A stretch of DNA of 14,217 bases from CAYTLW01 sp964438735. Its GTDB lineage: Bacteria; Myxococcota_A; UBA9042. The DNA is taken from contig CAYTLW010000167.1 of assembly GCA_964438735.1 (NCBI GenBank), positions 1 to 14,217 on the forward strand, written 5' to 3'. The position numbers and the translations under genes are program-made. Positions 8,322 through 14,217 of this stretch are shown here, piece by piece. The notes beneath the pieces were generated by a model. The model was not told where the DNA came from, did not search any database, and saw nothing but the letters and a program-made list of their open reading frames with translations. The first letter of the stretch is position 1. Every line of letters begins with the position of its first letter.

Positions 8322-10244
8322 TCACTCGCCCTTGCACTTGGTGCGCACGAATGACCGATAGGCGCCGATCTCGTCCTTCCAGAATTCGCCCTCGAAGGGC
8401 CAGACCATGGAGTCGGAGCCGGCGATGGCGATATTGCCGCCGGTCTCGACCTGCTTGTCGCCAGCACCCTTGCCCTTGTTGATCTTGGTGATCTCTTCAT
8501 CGAGCGACTCGATCTGCTGCTCCTGCAGGTCGATGCGCAACTCGGTCAGCCGATCCTGGTACTCATTGATGTCTTTCTGCACGGCCCGCAAGGTCCGCTG
8601 CACGACCACGCCCGCCTCGGCGATACGCTCGGATTTGAGCTGGCCGAGCTTGCCCAAGGTCTCCTGGCCGAACTCCTTGAGCGCTGCCAGGTTGGCTTTG
8701 ATCTTGGCCTCTTCAGCCTCGATCTGCTTGATGGTCTTGTACAGGTTGTAGAACTCGACGTTCTGCAGCACGGGGCTGACCAGCTTGCGCGGCAGGGTGG
8801 CCAGGCGCGGGCTGTTCACCGACTTGAGAATGCCGATGTAGTAGTCCTCAGGTCGACGATGACGCTGCAGGAAGTCGCGCAGGGGCGGTCCCAGGACCAG
8901 GACGTCCTCCTCGAAGCGCTTGATGGCCTGCTCGGCGTACTTGGCGTGGCAGGTGTTGACGTAGATGGTCGCCTCGAGAATCCACAACTCCGGATAGAAG
9001 TGGTGCCGGAAGAACGGGCTGTGCAGGGCGTGGAAGGTGCCCAGGGCGCGGCTGATGTCATTCTTGAGGAAGTAGGTCCAGCCGCTCTCGTAGAAGGCGC
9101 GCGGCAGCTTGGCCGAGTTCTGCGAGATCTTCTTGTAGTAGTAGATCGCCGCGTCGTACTGCCGGTACTCGTAGGCCAGCCGCGCCAGGGCCAGGTAGGC
9201 CAGGTCGACGATGCCCTGGTTGCGCTGACCTTCGCCGGAGACGATGGAGAGCTGGAACGCCTGGGCCGAACGCTTGACCTTGGTCGGCGCGTCCAGGGTG
9301 TCATCTTGGAAGGCGATCAGGCCGAGCAGGTACTGGGCACGGGGATAGTCGGGCGCCTTGTCGTCGACGATCTTCTCCAAGAAGGGGATCGCCTCGCTGC
9401 TCAGACCGAAATCGTGCAGGAACTCGCCCACGAAGTAGTGGAAGGAGTTCTGGAAGGGCTTGCCCTTGGTGGCCACCGAGAACTTGGTCAGGTCTTCCAA
9501 CTCGGGCGGCCGGTAGTTGATCCGCCGGCGCAGCTCACGGAGCTGGTTGAAGGCCTTCTCGAACCAGATCTTATCCGGCCCGGCGCGCACCACCTCGAGC
9601 AGCTTGTTGGCCGCGCTCTGCAGCAGCCCGGCCCGGGCCAGGGCGTTGGCGATGCCGTAGTTGGCGTTGTAGGCCTCGTCCGAGTCGGGCGGGTAGGGCA
9701 CGCCGTGCACGCCGTTCTTGACGAAGTCGGAGAAGACTTTGACCGCGGCCACCCAACGGCCGGCGTTGGCCAGGGCCTGGCCGCGCTTGAGCACCTTGTT
9801 GGCGAACGCGCGGCGCTGGGCCTCCTCGCGACGGCGCTGGTTTTCGACCAGCCGCATCGCCTCTTCCTTCACTCGCGCTTCTTCGGCCGCCTGCTCGGCG
9901 GGCGTGAGCTTCTTCTCTTCCTTGCCCGGCTCGACCTTCTTGACGACCGCGCCCGGCGCCGGCGGAGTGTAGCCGGAGCCGCCTGTGCGCAGCATGAAGT
10001 TGATCAGACCGTCGCTCAGGCCCTGCTTCTTCAGATCGATGACCTGCGCCGGCGAGAGCTTGAAGACGCTGCCGTCCTTCTTGATCTTGGTGATGATCGC
10101 CGCGTCGGGCAGCTTGAACTTCACCGACAACATGACGACGTCGGCCAGCTCCAGCGCGCCGGCGGCCGCGGGGGCGGCCAGGACGACGATCGCTGCGACG
10201 GCGGCGACGTGGCGAAGCCGGCGATGGATTGCCTCGGAGTGCAT
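8322..10244 (-). CDS. gltC: GltC-type periplasmic protein of the gliding complex
   Basis: This 640-residue protein has a signal peptide at about 1-29 (VAAVAAIVVLAAPAAAGA). A small N-terminal domain (31-86, LELADVVMLSVKFKLPDAAI ... LSDGLINFML) has the 'inducible by index' helix pattern seen in many myxobacterial secreted proteins. A charged coiled coil (about 105-150) follows, then TPR-like helices (about 150-445, e.g. RQYDAAIYYYKKISQNSAKL). A second coiled coil spans about 500-590. The C-terminal motif WPFEGEFWKDEIGAYR (615-630) resembles the end of myxobacterial GltC as I remember it. AGGAG lies 7 nt before ATG 10244. It sits 37 nt after the second beta-barrel gene and before gltD. GltC is a periplasmic partner linking the outer-membrane barrels to the rest of the motility machine, and NfsC is the sporulation paralogue. 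The family call is good; the Glt versus Nfs choice is open. Confidence 0.8.
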   Translation of the reverse strand: MHSEAIHRRLRHVAAVAAIVVLAAPAAAGALELADVVMLSVKFKLPDAAIITKIKKDGSVFKLSPAQVIDLKKQGLSDGLINFMLRTGGSGYTPPAPGAVVKKVEPGKEEKKLTPAEQAAEEARVKEEAMRLVENQRRREEAQRRAFANKVLKRGQALANAGRWVAAVKVFSDFVKNGVHGVPYPPDSDEAYNANYGIANALARAGLLQSAANKLLEVVRAGPDKIWFEKAFNQLRELRRRINYRPPELEDLTKFSVATKGKPFQNSFHYFVGEFLHDFGLSSEAIPFLEKIVDDKAPDYPRAQYLLGLIAFQDDTLDAPTKVKRSAQAFQLSIVSGEGQRNQGIVDLAYLALARLAYEYRQYDAAIYYYKKISQNSAKLPRAFYESGWTYFLKNDISRALGTFHALHSPFFRHHFYPELWILEATIYVNTCHAKYAEQAIKRFEEDVLVLGPPLRDFLQRHRRPEDYYIGILKSVNSPRLATLPRKLVSPVLQNVEFYNLYKTIKQIEAEEAKIKANLAALKEFGQETLGKLGQLKSERIAEAGVVVQRTLRAVQKDINEYQDRLTELRIDLQEQQIESLDEEITKINKGKGAGDKQVETGGNIAIAGSDSMVWPFEGEFWKDEIGAYRSFVRTKCKGE

Positions 10245-10281
10245 GGCTTCTCTCCTGTTTCCTATGCGCGCGGCCGCGGGC

Positions 10282-11199
10282 CTACTCTGGCGCCTCGGTG
10301 AAATAGCTCAACCCCAAAGTGGTGGCGATCGGGAACGAAACGCCGCCGCCCTCTTTGGGGTAGAAGAATTGTCTGTAGTCGACCCGCAGCGCCCAGTTCT
10401 CCGATAGGTAGAACAATCCGCTGAAGCCTACATTCCCGTTGGCGTCGATCTTTCTGGCGGTCTGCTGCTGACCTTTGCCCTGGATGATGGTGGTGTTGGC
10501 GCCGATTCCGAAGACCAGGCCAAAGTCGAACTCGGTCAGGCGGGTCTCGAAGAAACCCAGCTTGCCGTGCAGCAGATTCCAGATCACCGCGCCCGAGGCG
10601 TAGCTCTCCAGGGTCTGCGGCAGACGCACCAGCAGGCTCGGTCCTTCGGGGCGTCCCTCGGTGAGGGCTTCTTCGAGCGAGGTCTTCTGATCGAGGGTGT
10701 AGGCCGCGCTGATCTCCAGTGAGAGCGCCTCGGAGAAGTAGTAGTTGTAGGCCAGGCCCATGGAGATGTAGGCGAAGAAGTCGTCGTTGGGCACCACGCC
10801 GCCGAGCAGGCTGAACTGATGTCGCGCCTCCTTGAGCATGGCGCGCTTCTGGATGACACGGATCTTGCGGCGCTCGGCCCAGTCCATGCGGCCACCTGGC
10901 GGCACGGCGGCTTCGTTGACGCCATAACCGGCCATGTCGCCGCCGATGGCGCCGACTGCAGGTACTTCGACCTTGGCCGGATCTGCAGGCGCGGCGGCGC
11001 CGGGCGCGGCTGGAGCGGCTGGCGCTGCCTTGGCTGGCGGCGCGGCAGCAGGTGGTGCAGGTGTAGCCGGTGGCGCCGCTTCCGCTGGCGCGGGTGCCGG
11101 ATCGGCCGGTTTGTCGGCGGGTGCCGCCTGGGCGCTGACCACGCGGGGGGCCAGGGCCACCAGGCAGGCGACGGCGACGGAGAGGGCAACGATGCGCAT
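10282..11199 (-). CDS. GltA/GltB-type outer-membrane beta-barrel protein with Pro/Ala linker (GltA position)
   Basis: From ATG 11199 the protein has 305 residues. A signal peptide (1-23, cleavage after VVSA) is followed by about 55 residues almost wholly of Ala, Pro and a few charged residues (24-78). The beta-barrel domain (about 125-305) has alternating strands such as FFAYISMGLAYNYYFSEALS, LHGKLGFFETRLTEFDFGLV and NWALRVDYRQFFYPK. It ends in a strand with aromatics near the C-terminus (GLSYF) but has a short TEAPE extension. The upstream barrel shares several motifs (VPND, LHGK, DYRQF), so the two are paralogues. I chose ATG 11199 rather than GTG 11208 because the Shine-Dalgarno GAGG covers the GTG. 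In M. xanthus the order gltB-gltA-gltC, as I recall, would make this one GltA. Family well supported; the letter is inferred from position. Confidence 0.75.
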   Translation of the reverse strand: MRIVALSVAVACLVALAPRVVSAQAAPADKPADPAPAPAEAAPPATPAPPAAAPPAKAAPAAPAAPGAAAPADPAKVEVPAVGAIGGDMAGYGVNEAAVPPGGRMDWAERRKIRVIQKRAMLKEARHQFSLLGGVVPNDDFFAYISMGLAYNYYFSEALSLEISAAYTLDQKTSLEEALTEGRPEGPSLLVRLPQTLESYASGAVIWNLLHGKLGFFETRLTEFDFGLVFGIGANTTIIQGKGQQQTARKIDANGNVGFSGLFYLSENWALRVDYRQFFYPKEGGGVSFPIATTLGLSYFTEAPE

Positions 11200-11207
11200 C
11201 TTCAGCA

Positions 11208-11212
11208 CCTCA
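11208..11212 (-). promoter_or_regulatory. Ribosome binding site overlapping the upstream stop codon
   Basis: The sequence TGAGG contains the TGA stop of the upstream barrel gene (11210-11212) and a GAGG Shine-Dalgarno (11208-11211). GAGG lies 8 nt before ATG 11199. This fixes the start of the second barrel and indicates translational coupling of the two barrel genes. Confidence 0.6.
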
Positions 11213-11989
11213 GACGGAGAGGAAGGAGACCCCGAAGGTCAACTCGACCGGGAAGAGCACAGCGCCCTTCTCCTCCGGCTTGTAGACAAATTGGCGGTAG
11301 TCGGCCCGCAGGCAGAGCCACTGCGTCAGGTAGAAGCGCAGCGTGGCGCCCCAATGACCGGCGATCTCAAACGTCGAGGCCTCGTCGCCCTCGATCCAGG
11401 GCTCGTCGTCCACATCCACGGCGATCATGCCGACGCCGACCGCGATGCCGATGTCGAAGCTGGCCAGCTTGCTGGCGAAAGCGCCGACCTTGCCATGCAG
11501 CGGGCTGTAGATGATGTCTGCGGCCATCATCATCGTCATGCGAGGCGGCTTGCGCACGCCTTCGAGCAGTCCGTTCTTGCCCGCGGTCTCCAGGAAGTAG
11601 AGCAGATCGCTCATGCCGAAGGGCTGGTCCTTCTTGGGGCTGTTGCGGTCGATCTCAGGCGAGCCGAACGGATGCAGGTAGCTGAAGGAGAGCTCTGCGG
11701 AGAGGGTCTCGATCAGGTGGTAGCCCGCCCTTACACCCACGGGCAGCGGCGTGTAATACGAATCGTTGGGCACCATGCCGAGGGTCAACGTGCCCTCGAA
11801 CGATCCCTTCGATACGTGCATCGGGTTGGTGACGCTGGGCACGGCGAGCTCGACGTTCCAGTACTTCTCCAGCTCGTCGTCGATGGGCTGGCCAGCGGCG
11901 CTCGCAGAGGTCGCCACGAAAGTGGCCACCAGCGCGCCACAGAGTGCGGCGAGCAGTGAGCGTGCTGTGGATGATGGCAGACGGGCCAT
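11210..11989 (-). CDS. GltA/GltB-type outer-membrane beta-barrel protein (GltB position)
   Basis: From ATG 11989 the protein has 259 residues with a signal peptide at about 1-31 (SLLAALCGALVATFVATSASA). The mature chain starts almost directly with barrel-like strands and lacks the Pro/Ala linker of its neighbour. Strands include TLTLGMVPNDSYY, GVRAGYHLIETLSAELSFSY, LASFDIGIAVGVGMIAV, GHWGATLRFYLTQWLCLRAD and a C-terminal strand VELTFGVSF close to the end, as in outer-membrane proteins. VPND, SPLHGKVGAF and DYRQF are shared with the next gene. AGGAGG lies 7 nt before the ATG. The frame is open to 12202 but that extension overlaps the VWA gene and has no signal character. It lies 35 nt after the VWA lipoprotein gene. 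GltA and GltB form the outer-membrane platform of the gliding machine; which of the two this is rests on gene order only. Confidence 0.75.
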   Translation of the reverse strand: MARLPSSTARSLLAALCGALVATFVATSASAAGQPIDDELEKYWNVELAVPSVTNPMHVSKGSFEGTLTLGMVPNDSYYTPLPVGVRAGYHLIETLSAELSFSYLHPFGSPEIDRNSPKKDQPFGMSDLLYFLETAGKNGLLEGVRKPPRMTMMMAADIIYSPLHGKVGAFASKLASFDIGIAVGVGMIAVDVDDEPWIEGDEASTFEIAGHWGATLRFYLTQWLCLRADYRQFVYKPEEKGAVLFPVELTFGVSFLSV

Positions 11990-12024
11990 GGGGGCGTCCT
12001 CCTGGCGGTGTTCCATGCGTTCCT

Positions 12025-13857
12025 CTACTGGCAGCCGGCTTTGCAGTCGCCCGCGGTGTCGCACTTGCCGGCGCAGCAGACGCCGGCGTTGCTGTTGCAG
12101 GGCAGACGATCGGGCGCCGACGTGGCGACGCAGAGACCGGCCTCGCTGCAGTGGTTGGCACCGCAATCGTCGGTGCCCTTGCAGGCGGTGTGGCCCTCGC
12201 ACGCGGTGCGCATCAGCAGGCGCCGGTCCTCGTTGCCACTCTCACACCCGAAACGCCACGCGGCCTGGGTCGCGTAGATGGGGTCGAGACTGGGGAAGCG
12301 CTTGTTCTTGAACTGCAAGTGGCCGCGAACCGAGTACAACGTGCCGGGCTTGATCTCGTTGTTGCCGCCGAAATAGGGCAGCGAGAACGTGACCCGCCAG
12401 TTGCCGCTCATGGCGTAGCGCACGCGCAGGGCGGCGCGGGTCAAGGCGTTGGAGAACTCGGACGAGGAGACATTCATCTCCTGGCTGTTGATGAACTGGT
12501 AGGTACCGCCGGTCCGGCAGGAGATCTCGACCATGCGCGGATCGGGCGCGCGATACTCCTGGGCCTGGGCCTGGAACTGGATGAAGTGCACCCGCACCGG
12601 GTACTTGTCGTTGTGCATCAGGCCGCGCAGGGCCTCGAAGTCGGCCTTGGCGCTGGCGCAGGGTACGCGGCACTTGGAGGCGCCGTTCTTGTAGGCGAAG
12701 TCCTCCGAGTGGGTGCAGGTATCCGGACCATCGGTGATGACCACGATGTGGCGGCCGCCGGTGAGGTTGCCGGCCTTGAGGAAGTCGTAGGCCGTCTTGA
12801 CGCCGTGCCACAGGGGCGCGCGGCCGTCGCCGTCGTACTTCACCTTGAAGTCCAGCGCCGCTTTCATGAATACACGGCTGCGCTCGTTGGAACCGAAGGC
12901 GTCCTTCTCGGCGTCTGTGAGCACCTTCTCTTTAAAGGTGTCGATCACCGGGTGATTCGGATCGCCGCTGCCACGGAAGCAGCCGATGCCGCCGGGGCAG
13001 TCCTTGTCGAAGATGCAACGCTTGCCGTCGCGCGAGCCGCCGGTGCAGGCCAGCTGGTCTGAAGCGGCCACGGCGGCGCCAACTTTCTCGTCGAAGTAGT
13101 AGCCGATGATCCGATCGCGCGCGTTGAGCGAGTCGAGCAGCCGCTCCGTCGCGCGGATGCGTGCGTGGCTCTGGTCGGAGGGCTCGAGCTTATCGGGCTG
13201 GTCGATGTCGCCGGCCTGATCTTCGAGCAGGGTCGTCTTGTCGACAAAGCCGCTGATGGAGCCGCTGTGGTCGACCAGCATGGCGACGTTCAGGCGGGTA
13301 TTCTCCTCCTTCTCATCGCAACGATTGGCGACGTTGTCGTAGCGGACCAGATCGGGGGTGACGTTCTGGTTGGTGATGGGCGTGGCACACTTGGCCCCGG
13401 CGGTGCACTGCTGCATGGGCCCGTATGGCTCGATGCAGTCGATGGTGATCGGGAAGTTGGCCGGACCCACCGTGGAGCCCTCGCCATCCGTCTTCACCGG
13501 TAGCAGCTCGATGAGCTCGCCAGCCTTGATCGACAGGTCCGCGTCCCCGGGACACAGCGGCCCCTTGAGCTCCGAACCGACGAAGTTGACCGTCAACTCG
13601 ACGCCGTTGGGCGACAACGGGATCTCGCCGTCCAATGGCGCGCCGCAGATGCGGGTTGCCTGGCCCGCTTCGACGCGGACTGGGAACGCCGTCACCACCT
13701 GGACGTCGGTGAATTTACGATCGGGCAGGCTGAATTTGGCCGTCGAGTCACAGGATGCAACCCCGCCAACCGTGGCCCAGATCAGCGCCATGGTGCCGAC
13801 CGCAAGGGTCGATGGCAGCCACAGTCGCTTGCGATCGGTCGCCGTGCGCTTGGTCAC
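12025..13857 (-). CDS. cglB: VWA-domain, cysteine-rich lipoprotein, CglB-like gliding adhesin
   Basis: Starting from GTG 13857 the protein has 610 residues. A hydrophobic segment ends in the lipobox VASC (Cys36). A beta-rich region (about 40-185) follows. A von Willebrand A domain (about 188-480) carries the MIDAS motif DHSGS (196-200) and the strand VVITDGPDT (372-380); the usual metal-binding Thr is not evident near RAPLWHG (346-352). A Cys-rich loop (CTGGSRDGKRC ... DCPGGIGC, 271-293) is inserted in the VWA domain. A Cys-rich tail (538-610) holds 12 cysteines. I chose the GTG because AGGAGG lies 9 nt upstream and the signal starts there; ATG 13938 in the same frame would put 27 basic residues ahead of the signal. 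CglB of M. xanthus is a surface lipoprotein with a VWA domain and many Cys that binds substrate at focal adhesions and is held by the GltA/B platform. Standing first in a glt-type operon fits this. It is longer than CglB (about 416 residues), so orthology is not certain. Confidence 0.65.
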   Translation of the reverse strand: MTKRTATDRKRLWLPSTLAVGTMALIWATVGGVASCDSTAKFSLPDRKFTDVQVVTAFPVRVEAGQATRICGAPLDGEIPLSPNGVELTVNFVGSELKGPLCPGDADLSIKAGELIELLPVKTDGEGSTVGPANFPITIDCIEPYGPMQQCTAGAKCATPITNQNVTPDLVRYDNVANRCDEKEENTRLNVAMLVDHSGSISGFVDKTTLLEDQAGDIDQPDKLEPSDQSHARIRATERLLDSLNARDRIIGYYFDEKVGAAVAASDQLACTGGSRDGKRCIFDKDCPGGIGCFRGSGDPNHPVIDTFKEKVLTDAEKDAFGSNERSRVFMKAALDFKVKYDGDGRAPLWHGVKTAYDFLKAGNLTGGRHIVVITDGPDTCTHSEDFAYKNGASKCRVPCASAKADFEALRGLMHNDKYPVRVHFIQFQAQAQEYRAPDPRMVEISCRTGGTYQFINSQEMNVSSSEFSNALTRAALRVRYAMSGNWRVTFSLPYFGGNNEIKPGTLYSVRGHLQFKNKRFPSLDPIYATQAAWRFGCESGNEDRRLLMRTACEGHTACKGTDDCGANHCSEAGLCVATSAPDRLPCNSNAGVCCAGKCDTAGDCKAGCQ

Positions 13858-13866
13858 TGCTCCGCT

Positions 13867-13872
13867 CCTCCT
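13867..13872 (-). promoter_or_regulatory. Ribosome binding site deciding the GTG start of the VWA lipoprotein
   Basis: AGGAGG lies 9 nt before GTG 13857, with a further GGAG closer in. No comparable site precedes the upstream in-frame ATGs at 13938 and 14016, so the GTG is the best start. Confidence 0.6.
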
Positions 13873-13987
13873 GGCCCGCCGCTGCTGCCGGCGCGACCCC
13901 TCGTGTATGACACCTTTGTCTGTTTGCTGCGCGCGCATGCTCACGGGCGCATGGGAAAACCTACCGGCTCCCGCACAAAGGTCGGTG

Positions 13988-14016
13988 AGTTTCGGGTGCC
14001 GACCTGCCGGAGTCAA
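13988..14016 (-). promoter_or_regulatory. Candidate sigma70-like promoter of the cluster
   Basis: TTGACT (14011-14016) is followed after 17 nt by GAAACT (13988-13993). The -35 box matches five of six consensus bases; the -10 box only three of six. It would give a 5' leader of about 120 nt before GTG 13857. Position and spacing are right but the -10 is weak, so this is a candidate only. Confidence 0.3.
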
Positions 14017-14119
14017 CCCTTCGTCCGATCGCCCCGAATCCCCCCCTGCCAGACGCCCTCGAAAGCGCCCCGATCCGGGCTCCGCGCGGTTCCCACAGCG
14101 GGGCTTGTGGACCCCGCCG

Positions 14120-14137
14120 GGATCGAGGCGACGATCC
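14120..14137. repeat. Inverted repeat GGATCG-N6-CGATCC upstream of the promoter
   Basis: GGATCG (14120-14125) and CGATCC (14132-14137) are a perfect 6 bp inverted repeat with a 6 nt spacer, about 100 nt upstream of the candidate -35 box. Single copies of the same hexamer lie at 14071-14076 and 14212-14217. It could be a binding site for a dimeric regulator, or a chance repeat in GC-rich DNA. Confidence 0.3.
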
Positions 14138-14217
14138 GCAACAGGGAGCCGACACCTCAGCGCCTGTGACGGCGGGACGCCCCTCTGACCGCGACCGGCA
14201 GCGGCTGCGATGGATCG

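Larger units (their letters stand above)
13858..14217 (-). other. Non-coding leader region upstream of the cluster
   Basis: This 360 nt stretch holds no gene I can support: the frames here lack a ribosome binding site and recognisable protein features. It contains the candidate promoter and four copies of the hexamer GGATCG or its complement (14071, 14120, 14132, 14212), two of them as an inverted repeat. No clear terminator of an upstream gene is visible. Confidence 0.6.

Noticed and set aside
8224..8337. N-terminal extension of gltD to an ATG at 8337
   Set aside because: It would overlap gltC by 16 nt, put 38 residues before the signal peptide and lacks a ribosome binding site; ATG 8223 has one.
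8859..10301. 480-codon open frame on the plus strand opposite gltC
   Set aside because: Antisense shadow with biased composition; the minus-strand protein has a signal peptide, TPR helices and a family C-terminal motif.
11990..12202. N-terminal extension of the first barrel gene to 12202
   Set aside because: It overlaps the end of the VWA gene and encodes an Arg/Gln-rich segment without signal character; ATG 11989 has a strong AGGAGG.
13858..14016. Upstream ATG starts (14016, 13938) for the VWA lipoprotein
   Set aside because: No ribosome binding site, and both would place basic or odd residues before the lipoprotein signal. The GTG at 13857 fits better.
14033..14051. Sigma54-like element beginning TGGCAG
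   Set aside because: The -24 half is fair, but the -12 half reads ATTC where TTGC is expected, so the required GC is not in place.

Overview
The window is GC-rich bacterial DNA. Every gene I can support lies on the minus strand, so the region is read from right to left. The protein set suggests a myxobacterium or a related delta-proteobacterial lineage (Myxococcota sensu lato). It contains TPR proteins of the Glt/Nfs type, paired small outer-membrane beta-barrels, a cysteine-rich VWA lipoprotein, and a choice-of-anchor/PKD lipoprotein with an Asp-rich tail. No species can be named from sequence reading alone.

Layout in transcription order. 13858-14217 is a non-coding leader with a weak sigma70-like promoter candidate. 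12025-13857 is a VWA-domain lipoprotein resembling the gliding adhesin CglB. 11210-11989 and 10282-11199 are two related outer-membrane beta-barrel proteins (GltB/GltA type). 8322-10244 is GltC. 4549-8223 is the large TPR protein GltD/AgmU. 2455-4539 is GltE/AglT-like, with an unusual cysteine-rich N-terminal part. 2039-2299 is a small secreted protein in the GltF/CglF position. 1-1912 is a lipoprotein with three ASH-like repeats and a PKD domain, cut by the window edge.

Together the genes encode the periplasmic and outer-membrane half of a Glt-type gliding (focal adhesion) machine. The VWA lipoprotein would be the surface adhesin, the two barrels the outer-membrane platform, and GltC, GltD and GltE the periplasmic TPR connectors, with GltF as a small secreted factor. 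In Myxococcus xanthus, as I recall it, the K/B/A/C genes and the D-J genes sit at separate loci and cglB is elsewhere. Here the B-A-C-D-E-F order is contiguous, with a cglB-like gene at its head. No inner-membrane motor gene (AglRQS, GltG, GltI, GltJ) is in the window. The related Nfs spore-coat system, which is a single operon in M. xanthus, is therefore a real alternative.

The first six genes are tightly spaced (9-98 nt, two Shine-Dalgarno sites overlapping or abutting the previous stop) and look like one operon. The last two junctions (155 and 126 nt) carry short hairpins without a U tract, so the 3' genes may be expressed differently. The long plus-strand frames are antisense shadows. I see no tRNA, rRNA, CRISPR array, insertion sequence or integrase.
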